Part shown: piece after piece, positions 55,301-63,522 of the stretch
Layout of the letters: every line of letters begins with the position of its first letter
Numbering within the stretch: position 1 is the stretch's first letter
NCBI RefSeq assembly: GCF_900156405.1
Contig: NZ_FTNN01000001.1
Span: 210,347 to 274,346, forward strand
From: Shewanella morhuae
Lineage (GTDB): Bacteria; Pseudomonadota; Gammaproteobacteria; Enterobacterales; Shewanellaceae
Direction: 5' to 3'
DNA: 64,000 bases
Made by a program: the position numbers and the translations under genes
Notes under the pieces: generated by a model
Databases searched by the model: none
What the model saw: only the letters and a program-made list of their open reading frames with translations
Told to the model about the DNA's origin: nothing

Positions 55301-57142
55301 AATACTCAGCAAATCGGCATCCAGCGCCTGCGTGATAAAGTGCTGTTCGCAGCTGGCTTTGAGTGATAAGAAATTGGCCAGACAAGACAGGCCGTTATCG
55401 ATCCGCTTTTTTTCTAAAGCCCATATGGGGATATTTACTTTAACGCTTTTAAGATCCGGTACTTCGGATAGCCAGCTCGTTGTTGAAATCAGCGGTGCGA
55501 CTTGTTGCAAGCTTTGTGGTTTATCAAGCTGCAGAAAAACACTGACGGTTTGAGTTTGCGTATCAAGTTGGCTAAGCAACTGGCATATTTCTGCCAAGGT
55601 AGAGGTTAATGCCTGCTGCAATGCAGGTGAAAAGTCAGTGCGACCAGACCTCGCAAATGGATGCGCTGCAGGTATGCCAATGCGTGCTAGGTGCTGTACT
55701 AATTCCGTAACCAGTTTCCTCGCATTACTGTATTCCTCAGCTGTCCATTGTTCGAAGTAGCTAAAGGGGAGTGCTGGTAAGGAGTTGTCTGGAGCCTTTG
55801 TTTTCAATTGCAGCAATGAGCCCAACGCTTCAATGTAATTGATACCGCTACGCAGAATAGGGGCTCGGATGGCATGCACATAAGCATCCAGCGAGGCTTT
55901 TGATTCCGCTAAATCTGAAAACTCTTGCTCCCGGTTTGCTGTTTGTGGCCGACCTTGCTCAAGTGACTCAGCAATAGAACCAAGCACAGATTTCTTGGTA
56001 CTTTTGTGACTATGTAGTTCGAGTACGGCGTAGCCCATATGAGTTTCATCAAGGCGTTTTTTCACCACATCAAGTGCTGCCATTTTTTGTGCAACAAACA
56101 GCACCTTTTTACCCAGCGCAAGCGCTTCGGCAATAATGTTGGTGATAGTTTGGGATTTACCTGTACCTGGCGGCCCTTGAATGATCAGGTCCGCGCCAGA
56201 TTTCATCGCCAAGATTGCTTCAATCTGGCTGGAATCGGCGTCTTTTACCAAGTGGAGTTTTTCTGGATGATTCAGATCTGCTGGATTGATCTCTGCATCG
56301 TGGGGAAAGCCATCACGAAATAAGCGGCCAATCAAAGATAACTGTGATGGTTTTTTTCCTTCCGGCCAGCCTGTAGGGTCCAAGTCCATGTACATTTGAA
56401 ACTTGCCAAAAGAGAACAGCCCTAAACCAATTTTATCTTGATGCACCCGCCATGAAGGTTGCGCTGTAATCGCATCAGCTACCGCCTGATAATAATCTGT
56501 GATGACCATCTCATCAGAATAGGCGGGAAGCATTAACTTAAACTCAGTCCTTAGTTTTGCTGCTAAGGTCAGGTTTGAACCCAGATCTTCGCCTGTGTAG
56601 CGTAATTTGAAGCTATCTCTGGCTGATGAGCGCATTAGTTGAACAGGGATCAGAATTAAAGGCGCATATCTTGAAACCGATGAGTTTGTTGGCTCATTCC
56701 ACTGTAAAAAACCAAGTGCTAAATACAGAACCTCGACACCTTGCTCTTGCAGCATGGTATGGGCTTCGGTTTCCAGTTTCAGCAGGGCTTTATCCAGCTT
56801 AGCGGGCACTAATCCGGTTTGTAGGTATTTGTCGGTGAAGCGGGCCGCTCCCTTTTTCTGTTCGAGGTATAAATCAAGAGGTGGCAATTCCGAATCATCG
56901 TCGGTCTGAAAGAATGATCCTTCATCTTCGCTGTCGGCAATTTTTTGTTGATAAGCTTCTGGCAATGGTAAAAAGCTGAGTGTGTTTTCTTGCTCAACCA
57001 GCATTTCAAATATCTTGGCAGATTGCTCATCAATAATGTCGAGGGCTTTACTACCACTGCGGTAATTCAGCTGAGGGTTGGATCGAAGACCCATATCAAG
57101 TAATTCCAGACGCGCACGTTCCAGTTGCTGCTCAACAACCAT
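52373..57142 (-). CDS. DUF4011/DUF3320 SF1 helicase with Vsr-like nuclease domain, candidate defence protein
   Basis: A 1,589-residue protein. Domains in order: DUF4011 at the front (ELLDMGLRSNPQLNYR); an SF1 helicase core split by a long helical insert, with Walker A IQGPPGTGKSQT near 321, Walker B VIFDEASQIP near 950, then LRWHYRSRHDSLI, VQGDERDVILIS and LNVLISRARLAMEVF near 1190; a Vsr-like/MTES_1575 restriction-type nuclease (IDLAIKHP, LALEYDGADYY, ARDRERLRQ) near 1265-1335; and DUF3320 near 1415-1490. ATG 57142 has GGAG upstream. COG1112-type helicases with nuclease domains are common in defence islands; anti-phage function is inferred. It stands alone, uses more CTG/CAG codons than its neighbours, and interrupts relA-mazG. 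Confidence 0.88.
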   Translation of the reverse strand: MVVEQQLERARLELLDMGLRSNPQLNYRSGSKALDIIDEQSAKIFEMLVEQENTLSFLPLPEAYQQKIADSEDEGSFFQTDDDSELPPLDLYLEQKKGAARFTDKYLQTGLVPAKLDKALLKLETEAHTMLQEQGVEVLYLALGFLQWNEPTNSSVSRYAPLILIPVQLMRSSARDSFKLRYTGEDLGSNLTLAAKLRTEFKLMLPAYSDEMVITDYYQAVADAITAQPSWRVHQDKIGLGLFSFGKFQMYMDLDPTGWPEGKKPSQLSLIGRLFRDGFPHDAEINPADLNHPEKLHLVKDADSSQIEAILAMKSGADLIIQGPPGTGKSQTITNIIAEALALGKKVLFVAQKMAALDVVKKRLDETHMGYAVLELHSHKSTKKSVLGSIAESLEQGRPQTANREQEFSDLAESKASLDAYVHAIRAPILRSGINYIEALGSLLQLKTKAPDNSLPALPFSYFEQWTAEEYSNARKLVTELVQHLARIGIPAAHPFARSGRTDFSPALQQALTSTLAEICQLLSQLDTQTQTVSVFLQLDKPQSLQQVAPLISTTSWLSEVPDLKSVKVNIPIWALEKKRIDNGLSCLANFLSLKASCEQHFITQALDADLLSIRQGLICKTDKWWRLLSSSYRQAKAQLAGLWLGALPTSSTDWLTALDTALTYQSTKKELTSYHPLLSEAFGPLWQGEFSEHNELTQIHSWINTFYAKVNRVELSQSLAELIDKGVDKKLLRDQTNSLTALCNAIAVQAQTLQELIQIPDSHPNHDLAAMQFAQLNTLLEGWKNSALFYDFARYNQIIKAFEPYNIKDFTKLAYSWHAASDLLMTVFELSYYSGLVNNAYDSSEAIRQFDRNKHEQSLRDFKRIDGNSLFFAQEFLVNSLYERLPKKTAKGEIELVLRELGKKKRHIPIRKLLAEAGNVIQQVKPIFMMSPMSIATYLKQGTLDFDLVIFDEASQIPAPDALGAMLRGQQVIVVGDSKQMPPSNLFGKAVELEDEELESSATAEMESILALMEARGAASKMLRWHYRSRHDSLIAVSNDQFYKNKLVAFPSPGFHPDATGLKFHYLPETHYDKGSSRTNTGEVKAVVAAVLNHALTKSHLSLGVVAFSLSQRDAILLELEKERRLQPETDEFFAQHAGGDEFFVKNLENVQGDERDVILISICYGKTSTGQLSQNFGLLNKPGGERRLNVLISRARLAMEVFANFKGDELKVGADSPFGVRSLQIFLQFAESGQLNKAYEKQQEQNFAFGALLHQAIQRLGYQVATRVGSQGYYIDLAIKHPEDPSKFVLALEYDGADYYGATSARDRERLRQSVLEGLGWSFKRIWSTDWFRDPEAELHRLKVLIDKAITQHDELMVTMAAQATCTRQVKHKVAAPETIATPIMRVEEEQPEFEACTTPYKKADVSKLNIPHVDDFSAIPLSMLVYAVERIVETEYPIFASLVATRLANAAGLTRVGAKIKRTVDQAITGAVAKGLIQLDSDEVLWPHGRSTVKLRNWNSVDTATRKLENVCDAELTNALLLTVQDAHAISVTDAASAALGLLGFQRATAQAAERMSKLAQIQCDKNVLVCDNERLKISIAKPSLP

Positions 57143-57338
57143 AAAAATCCATCTCCGAGATATGCTGAACAGCAATAGTTTTCACTAGGTTTTTGCTGGT
57201 GGCGTTGGTTAAAAATCTACCATATCAATGGTTGTTTCTAAAAGCAATCTTGCGGATTATTAGAATGATAAGAACAAGTCGTGCAGGAAGTGAGTGGCTG
57301 GATATTAGTGTTAGGGGCCGTTAATAAATTTAACGATA

Positions 57339-57470
57339 TTAGCTAAAGTTGATGGTGCTATTCGCATGAGATTCCTGCTCACCTAATGACTCATCAAGAA
57401 AAATGTGTCCCAGCATTTCTGGGTATACTCTTTTGCCAGCAAATTGCCTAATCGGCCAGCCTTCTTGGAG
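57339..57470 (-). pseudogene. Possible C-terminal remnant of an unknown protein
   Basis: On the minus strand 43 codons read LQEGWPIRQFAGKRVYPE and then MLGHIFLDESLGEQESH before a stop at 57339-57341. The text looks protein-like but is preceded by two stop codons and has no start. I do not recognise the family. An overlapping frame is also open for 50 codons, so chance is not excluded. Confidence 0.2.
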
Positions 57471-57707
57471 CTATTAAGCTCTAAGGAATGATTTAAGCAG
57501 CAACGCCATGCTAATTGATCATGAATATGGCTCATGTTCTAGGTGAAATAAAACCGTTTTTGTTCATGTGCCGAACCACGTATAAATGACTCCAAGCGAA
57601 ATATTAGACAAGCTTGAAGTTGCGCCCTGGCTAACCCATCAGGATTTAAGTCATCGGCACTTAAGTTAAAAGCAAATAGCCCCAAAAGACTGTGAGACAA
57701 CTGAGTG

Positions 57708-57732
57708 AGAATCTCAGGACAGAATCTCAGAC
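57708..57732. repeat. 12/13-bp tandem duplication before mesX
   Basis: AGAATCTCAGGAC followed directly by AGAATCTCAGAC, about 100 bp upstream of mesX. Confidence 0.7.
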
Positions 57733-57828
57733 AGAACACGAATAATGTCTATCAGAGTCAGGTCTAGAAGCTAAAAGAGCAGGGTATAAACTCAGGTTTG
57801 AAATCAGACAATTGGATACTGGATCACT

Positions 57829-58803
57829 ATGAATAACCATTTTACATTTACGATTAACAGCATTTGTCTTGATGAAAATTATCATCCGTCAGATAAGACG
57901 CGTATCACCACCAATTTTGCTAATTTGGCCAGAGGTAGTCATCGCCAAGCGAATTTACGTAATGCGTTAAAGATGATTGATAATAGTTTTAATGCCTTAG
58001 CGCATTGGGATAACCCTAAGGCTGATCGTTATACTGTCGAACTCGAAATCATCTCCGTTCATATGGATGTTGATGGTAGTGGCCAAACTTTCCCATCGAT
58101 TGAAATTTTAAAAACTAATATTGTTGATAGTAAAACCAATAAGCGCATTGAAGGCATTGTCGGCAATAACTTTTCTTCTTATGTCCGTGATTATGACTTT
58201 AGTGTCTTGCTGGCAGAGCATAATAAGGGCCAAGCCAAATTTAGTATTCCAGATAATTTTGGTGAACTGCACGGCAAGCTTTTTCAGTACTTTGTTAATT
58301 CAGATGCTTATAAACAGAACTTTAATAAGCCACCGGTTATCTGTCTCAGTGTGTCGGACAACAAAACCTACCATAGAACTGAAAATCAGCATCCTGTATT
58401 AGGGGCTGAATACCAACCAAATGAGTCGTCTCTAACTGAGCAATATTTCCAAAAAATGGGCTTGCAGGTACGCTATTTTATGCCACCAAATAGCGTGGCG
58501 CCATTAGCCTTCTATTTTTTTGGTGACTTACTCAATGATTACACTCACCTTGAGTTGATAAGCACCATCAGCACTATGGGCACCTTTCAAAAAATCTATC
58601 GTCCTGAGATTTATAATGCCAATGCTGCTGCCGGAAAATGCTATCAACCTAATTTGAAAAACCTGGATCATTCGCTCACTCAAATTGTTTATGACCGAGC
58701 AGAACGTAGCCAGTTAGCGAATGAGCAAGGTAAATTTGCTGCGGAGCATTTTATCAAGCCATACCAAACGGTGCTTGAGCAATGGTCAGCTAATCATTTG
58801 TAA
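57829..58803 (+). CDS. mesX: MesX (DUF1852), partner of the MesD methionine synthase
   Basis: A 324-residue DUF1852 protein: MNNHFTFTINSICLDENYHP at the start, then ITTNFANLARGSHRQANLRNAL. DUF1852 is known as MesX, which the folate-independent methionine synthase MesD needs for activity, in a reaction that also needs oxygen. No signal or membrane segment is seen. It sits 119 bp upstream of mesD on the same strand, the usual pairing. The exact chemistry of MesX is not settled; an oxygenase-like role has been suggested by the oxygen need. Confidence 0.9.
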   Translation: MNNHFTFTINSICLDENYHPSDKTRITTNFANLARGSHRQANLRNALKMIDNSFNALAHWDNPKADRYTVELEIISVHMDVDGSGQTFPSIEILKTNIVDSKTNKRIEGIVGNNFSSYVRDYDFSVLLAEHNKGQAKFSIPDNFGELHGKLFQYFVNSDAYKQNFNKPPVICLSVSDNKTYHRTENQHPVLGAEYQPNESSLTEQYFQKMGLQVRYFMPPNSVAPLAFYFFGDLLNDYTHLELISTISTMGTFQKIYRPEIYNANAAAGKCYQPNLKNLDHSLTQIVYDRAERSQLANEQGKFAAEHFIKPYQTVLEQWSANHL

Positions 58804-58922
58804 TCGCTCAGCTTAATCGCATCGTTTAACTGCTCTGTTTACGGTGCCATTTAATCGCTTGATTAGATTGTTATATTCAATCATTACGTTAAAAGCTAAT
58901 CCCAATTTACGGTATCAATATT

Positions 58923-59984
58923 ATGACTAAATCAGTTAACAAAACACTTAGCAAAACACTGTTACCGACTTCAACTGCTGGCAGTTTGCCTAAACCTTTA
59001 TGGCTTGCAGAGCCTCAAACACTCTGGTCGCCTTGGAAATTACAAGGCGAAGAGTTAGTTGCCGGTAAACACGATGCACTGCGTTTGTCATTACAAGATC
59101 AACAGCAAGCAGGCATTTATATTGTTAGTGATGGCGAGCAAACGCGGCAACATTTTGTCACTACCTTTATTGAGCATCTCAATGGCGTTGATTTTTCCAA
59201 ACGTAAAACCGTAAAAATTCGTGACCGCTATGATGCGAGCGTACCCACGGTTGTTGGCCCAGTGAGTCGCCAAAAGTCTGTTTTTGTTGAAGATGCCAAA
59301 TTTTTACGTCAGCAAACCACGCAACCAATTAAATGGGCGCTACCTGGTCCTATGACCATGATAGATACGCTTTATGATGACCATTATAAAAGTCGCGAAA
59401 AGCTCGCGTGGGAATTTGCCAAAATTCTGAATGAGGAAGCTAAAGAATTAGAAGCGGCGGGTGTTGATATTATTCAATTTGATGAACCTGCTTTTAATGT
59501 GTTTTTTGATGAGGTCAATGATTGGGGCATAGCGTGTTTAGAGAGAGCGATTGAAGGGCTTAAATGCGAAACTGCGGTACACATTTGTTATGGTTATGGC
59601 ATTAAAGCCAATACCGATTGGAAAAAAACCTTAGGCTCAGAATGGCGCCAATATGAAGAGGCTTTTCCTAAACTGCAAAAATCGAATATTGATATTATCT
59701 CGCTAGAATGTCATAACTCCCATGTGCCAATGGAGCTACTTGAGCTCATTCGCGGTAAAAAAGTCATGGTCGGCGCGATTGATGTTGCCACAGACACGAT
59801 TGAAACCGCAGAGGAAGTCGCTGACACGCTGCGAAAAGCCCTTAAATTTGTTGATGCCGACAAACTCTATCCTTGCACTAACTGCGGCATGACGCCTTTA
59901 TCCCATCACGTCGCAAGAGGTAAACTCAATGCCTTAAGTGCAGGCGCTGAGATAGTAAGAAAAGAACTCTTGGCACTAAAATAA
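58923..59984 (+). CDS. mesD: MesD, folate-independent methionine synthase (MetE C-terminal type)
   Basis: A 353-residue protein equal to the catalytic C-terminal half of cobalamin-independent methionine synthase; the N-terminal folate-binding half of MetE is absent. The zinc ligands of the family are present: His and Cys in AVHICYGYG, Glu in ISLECHNSH and Cys in YPCTNCGMTPLSHH. The DUF1852 gene next to it places it in the MesD group, which makes methionine from homocysteine with a methyl donor other than methyl-folate. A core methyltransferase of archaeal MesA-C type is the alternative but would not have MesX. Confidence 0.9.
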   Translation: MTKSVNKTLSKTLLPTSTAGSLPKPLWLAEPQTLWSPWKLQGEELVAGKHDALRLSLQDQQQAGIYIVSDGEQTRQHFVTTFIEHLNGVDFSKRKTVKIRDRYDASVPTVVGPVSRQKSVFVEDAKFLRQQTTQPIKWALPGPMTMIDTLYDDHYKSREKLAWEFAKILNEEAKELEAAGVDIIQFDEPAFNVFFDEVNDWGIACLERAIEGLKCETAVHICYGYGIKANTDWKKTLGSEWRQYEEAFPKLQKSNIDIISLECHNSHVPMELLELIRGKKVMVGAIDVATDTIETAEEVADTLRKALKFVDADKLYPCTNCGMTPLSHHVARGKLNALSAGAEIVRKELLALK

Positions 59985-60060
59985 GACGCGTTAAGTGCTG
60001 CTGTATGTTTTACCGCAGCATGAGTCCAGCTTTGTTGAAGGGATATCGACGTTGGTGTTA

Positions 60061-60096
60061 AAAAAACGGGATTGGCATTTTGATACCAATCCCGTT
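60061..60096 (-). terminator. Terminator of aguA-amidase operon
   Basis: AACGGGATTGG, a 10-nt loop and CCAATCCCGTT. Read on the minus strand it ends in TTTTTT, 56 bp past the amidase stop. It also faces the mesD transcript, but on that side there is no T-run. Confidence 0.88.
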
Positions 60097-60151
60097 GTTC
60101 ATTTCTAAACTCTTACATTTAGTGCTTAGGCTTAGTCGTTTGCCTTAGCGC

Positions 60152-61858
60152 TTATTCACCAAGTTCTGGTGTGCGCGCTGGGATCATGCGTTTACTGCCA
60201 GTTGCTTCAAATGCGGCTGCAAACTTAAGCAGGTTATTGTCATCATAAGCACGGCCTGCGAAAGTTAAACCGACTGGCATGCCAATATCAGCCATCACGC
60301 CCATAGGCACTGTCACCGTTGGTACACCTAAGTGACGAATCGCTAGGTTGCCATTAGCGACCCAAATACCGTTGCTCCACGCAATATCAGCAGAAGCAGG
60401 ATTAATGTGTGCATCTGCAGGGCCAACATCTGCCATGGTTGGAAACAGCACAGCATCGAGTTTGAGTGCATCCATCCAGTCTTCGAGATCTAGTTTGCGG
60501 GTTTTCTCTAAGCCACGCAGACCATCGGGTATGCTGTCAATCTGATCATAGGACTTAAGGCCTCGTTTGGCCATGTTGACGTACTCATCCATACCAGCAG
60601 CGAGATCGCCTTCACGGTTTGGCAAGGTGCCTAAGTCATGCGGGAAAATCAAATGTCCCACCACATCTTCAAGCTTGTTGAGTTTAGGGTCATTATTGGC
60701 ACGCAAGAATTCATCAAACGCCCAGCCGGAGAGTTCCCACAGCTCATCATTGAGGAACTCAGGCGTGACTATGCCGCGATTAAACACGGTTGGCGTACCT
60801 GGTCGGTCACCTTCGCAATTTGATACCAGCGGAAAATCAACTTCAATGACTTCAGCTCCCGCAGCTTCTAGCGCTTGGCGCGCCGCTTCCCAGAGGTCGA
60901 TTACTGATGAGCGCGTATTGATGCGCTGACCAGTCGGGCCACCGATACCGGGGTTTTCGCTGGTGCCTGCCAATTCATCCTTATTGATGTACATGCGCGG
61001 CACACCAAAACGCTTACCTTTAAGCGTGTCGGTTTGAGCGGCAAGGGAGAGATAAGATGCTGGACGAACAGCTGATGCTTTGGGGATCTCAACCCAAGGT
61101 TGCAGACGCCATAGGTCGCCACGGGTGATAGGGTCATCCGCCACAATAACGTCAAGCACTTCGAGCATGTCTGCCATAGTACGAGTGTAAGGCACCACCA
61201 CATCCATGGTCGGTGTTAACGGCCAGTTGCCACGTACCGAAATCACGCCGCGTGACGGGGTATAGGCGCACAGCCCATTGTTTGATGCCGGCCCACGCCC
61301 GCTCGACCATGTTTCTTCGGCAAGGCCGAAAGCTGAATAACTGGCAGCGGTACCTGTTCCTGCGCCGTTAGAAGATCCCGAGGCAAAAGGTGCAGTAAGA
61401 TACTCAGCATTGTATGGACTTTCGGCGCGGCCGTAATGACCGCGCTGCATGCCGCCATTGGCCATTGGTGGCATGTTGGTTTTACCTAAACAGATAGCGC
61501 CCGCAGCGCGTAGGCGCTCGACGGCAAAGGCATCGTATTGGGCAACTAAATTCTTAAACGCAGGGCTACCAGAGGCCGCAGTCAGCCCCTTAACCAGATA
61601 GCTATCCTTGGCGGTGTAAGGAATGCCATCAAGTGGGCTAAGTAGTTCACCACGCGCTCGGCGTGCATCGGAAGCTTCTGCTTCTTTTAACGCATCGGGA
61701 TTGCGCACTACCAGCGCATTGAGCTTAGTCTGTGTCGCAGGGCCATCATAAGCCTCAACCCGCGCAAGGTACGATTGCACCAATTCAACCGCAGTAGTGC
61801 GGCCCGATTCAAGTGCCGCCCGCAGCTCGGCAATAGAAACTTCTGTTACTTCAAACAT
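60152..61858 (-). CDS. Amidase-signature hydrolase
   Basis: A 568-residue amidase-signature enzyme. The catalytic Lys lies in IPYTAKDSYLVKG; the Ser-rich stretch ASGSSNGAGTGTAAS and the nucleophile region EETWSSGRGPASNNGL replace the usual GGSSGGS and TGGSIR-type wording, so it is a divergent subgroup. ATG 61858 is chosen as GGGAGG lies 7 bp before it. It is 74 bp behind the agmatine deiminase gene on the same strand with its own terminator. No aguB (N-carbamoylputrescine amidohydrolase) is beside it, so it may do that job; this is only an inference. No signal peptide. Confidence 0.88.
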   Translation of the reverse strand: MFEVTEVSIAELRAALESGRTTAVELVQSYLARVEAYDGPATQTKLNALVVRNPDALKEAEASDARRARGELLSPLDGIPYTAKDSYLVKGLTAASGSPAFKNLVAQYDAFAVERLRAAGAICLGKTNMPPMANGGMQRGHYGRAESPYNAEYLTAPFASGSSNGAGTGTAASYSAFGLAEETWSSGRGPASNNGLCAYTPSRGVISVRGNWPLTPTMDVVVPYTRTMADMLEVLDVIVADDPITRGDLWRLQPWVEIPKASAVRPASYLSLAAQTDTLKGKRFGVPRMYINKDELAGTSENPGIGGPTGQRINTRSSVIDLWEAARQALEAAGAEVIEVDFPLVSNCEGDRPGTPTVFNRGIVTPEFLNDELWELSGWAFDEFLRANNDPKLNKLEDVVGHLIFPHDLGTLPNREGDLAAGMDEYVNMAKRGLKSYDQIDSIPDGLRGLEKTRKLDLEDWMDALKLDAVLFPTMADVGPADAHINPASADIAWSNGIWVANGNLAIRHLGVPTVTVPMGVMADIGMPVGLTFAGRAYDDNNLLKFAAAFEATGSKRMIPARTPELGE

Positions 61859-61932
61859 TTTACTGCCTCCCGCTGAAAACCAATGGTGTTGCAACAACAG
61901 TGACATCAATCGTCATTCTGTGCTCCTTGAGA

Positions 61933-63045
61933 TTACTTTCCAGAGGGGATCTGCTGGGTAATACAATGGATGTTGCCGCCACCTAATAAAATCTCGCGGG
62001 CAGGCACACCGACAATCTCATACTCAGGAAAAATTTCTTGCAGTTTTTGGGCGGCGATATCGTCGGTTGCAGGATCCAGTAGCGGGAAAACGATACGATT
62101 ATTGGTGATTAAAAAGTTCACATAAGAACCCGCTAAACGTTCACCCGCTGTGCGTGGTACGCCAGTGCCTTCTGCTACGCCTTGTGATTCTTCTTCGGTA
62201 CAATACAGAGGACCCGGTTGTGGCAATAGATGGATTTTTAACTTACGACCCTGTGCATCCACGGTGTTTTGCAACACATTGAGTGCAGCTTTTGAGCGAG
62301 GATACTGGGGATCGGTTTGATCATCTGTCCAGTGTAAAACCACTTCGCCTGGGCGAGCAAAACAGCACATATTGTCAATATGTCCGTCGGTTTCATCCAT
62401 GTAGACGCCTTCTTCCAACCAGATAAACTGCTTAACATTTAAATAATCACGCAGTAATGCTTCAATCTGTTCTTTGGTTAGATCTGGGTTTCGGTTGGCG
62501 TTGAGTAAGCACTCAGCACTTGTCATACAGGTGCCTTCACCATCGACATGAATGGATCCCCCTTCAAGGATCAACGGTGCGCTGTAACGGGCAAAACTAT
62601 GCTGCTTAAGCATCTGCTCTGCGACTTGCTCATCCTTGTCCCATGGCGAGTACAAACCACCGTTATCACCACCCCAAGCATTAAAGCCCCAGTCAACACC
62701 ACGGCATTCGCCTGTGGCATTCACCACTATGGTCGGTCCGGTATCGCGAGCCCAGCAATCGTTGCTATTCATTTCGACTAAAGTGACGTGAGCAGGCATA
62801 ACCGTTTTTGCCTCTGCCAAAAACGCCTTGGGTGCGCCCATATAAACAGGTGTCGCCGCACCAATGGCATCGGCCACCTTAGCAAAGGTTGCCTGAGCAT
62901 AAGCCCCAGCTGCGCGCCAGTTGTCGGGGCGATATGGCCAAATCATCCACACCGCTTGCTGCGCCGCCCATTCTGCGGGCATGTGGAAACCATCTTGAGA
63001 TGGCTTAGTTACTAACTGCGTGGCATTCACTGTCACGTTTGTCAT
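61933..63045 (-). CDS. aguA: Agmatine deiminase (AguA)
   Basis: A 370-residue peptidylarginine-deiminase-family enzyme that turns agmatine into N-carbamoylputrescine and ammonia. The catalytic residues appear in [11 protein letters not shown], in [15 protein letters not shown] (His/Asp) and in [13 protein letters not shown] (nucleophile Cys). ATG 63045 is used because GGAGA precedes it; an earlier frame extension lacks a site. It heads a two-gene operon with the amidase. It gives the cell a route from arginine-derived agmatine to putrescine. A dyad in its upstream region may be an operator. Confidence 0.93.
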   Translation of the reverse strand: MTNVTVNATQLVTKPSQDGFHMPAEWAAQQAVWMIWPYRPDNWRAAGAYAQATFAKVADAIGAATPVYMGAPKAFLAEAKTVMPAHVTLVEMNSNDCWARDTGPTIVVNATGECRGVDWGFNAWGGDNGGLYSPWDKDEQVAEQMLKQHSFARYSAPLILEGGSIHVDGEGTCMTSAECLLNANRNPDLTKEQIEALLRDYLNVKQFIWLEEGVYMDETDGHIDNMCCFARPGEVVLHWTDDQTDPQYPRSKAALNVLQNTVDAQGRKLKIHLLPQPGPLYCTEEESQGVAEGTGVPRTAGERLAGSYVNFLITNNRIVFPLLDPATDDIAAQKLQEIFPEYEIVGVPAREILLGGGNIHCITQQIPSGK

Positions 63046-63522
63046 GAGTTTTGTCTCCAGTAATGCTGAAAAACTATCAGGGTGCGTCCTACCTAGGACG
63101 ACAGAATAGAAATACACCTAACATCAATCAAATGAATAAATTGAATAACCGCATTCATTATGTAAAGAGTTAGGTCGACATTGCCACGTATGCACTTGGT
63201 GAGTTGTAGCTTCGTTGACATATTGCTGTATATCTTATCATTTAAGACGGCTTGCGCTAAAGACTTGTATGCAGGGCATGGATGAGAATTTGTAGGGCAA
63301 GTTTATTGCTTATTTAGATGAGTGCCATCACGACATGGGGTAAATACGCTTTAGTTAAAATAAGTCACTCAGAGCTGATCTTTGGATCAAAATAGCGCTT
63401 TTATGTTACCTAACTTATCATTAGCCCTTTATTTTAGTGTTCAGCTAAAGCTGCTGAGGCGTATTCTGGTTGTTTTTCTCAATATTCGCCCGTTGCAGTA
63501 TTTATCTTTAAAGGATATCAGC
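63046..63522. other. Divergent spacer between aguA and mazG
   Basis: 477 bp without a supported gene. It holds a 7-bp inverted repeat at 63131-63159 near aguA and a weak sigma-70-like pair TTGACA (63215) / TATCAT (63236) with only 15 bp between, pointing towards mazG. The right edge of the insert probably lies here. Confidence 0.5.
63131..63159. promoter_or_regulatory. Inverted repeat upstream of aguA, candidate operator
   Basis: AATGAAT and ATTCATT, 15 nt apart, with a further TGAAT and ATTCA inside. It is reminiscent of arginine-repressor half-sites, but the spacing is not the normal ARG-box spacing, so the factor is unknown. Confidence 0.3.

Larger units (their letters stand above)
57143..57828. 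other. 686-bp spacer right of helicase gene with gene debris
   Basis: No intact gene is supported. It holds a possible C-terminal gene remnant (57339-57470, minus strand), a short hairpin CCCAG-CATTT-CTGGG near 57410-57423, and a 12/13-bp tandem duplication of AGAATCTCAG(G)AC at 57708-57732. A leader and promoter for mesX should lie in the last 100 bp but none stands out. Confidence 0.45.

Noticed and set aside
57539-57739. Minus-strand open frame of 66 codons before mesX
   Set aside because: No ribosome site, GTG start only, no recognisable sequence, and the start falls in the tandem duplication.
57750-57828. MetJ or MetR site before mesX
   Set aside because: GTCT-like words occur but no tandem AGACGTCT boxes or TGAA-N5-TTCA dyad are present.
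63215-63241. TTGACA/TATCAT as mazG promoter
   Set aside because: The spacer is only 15 bp and it lies about 280 bp from mazG; kept as a remark only.
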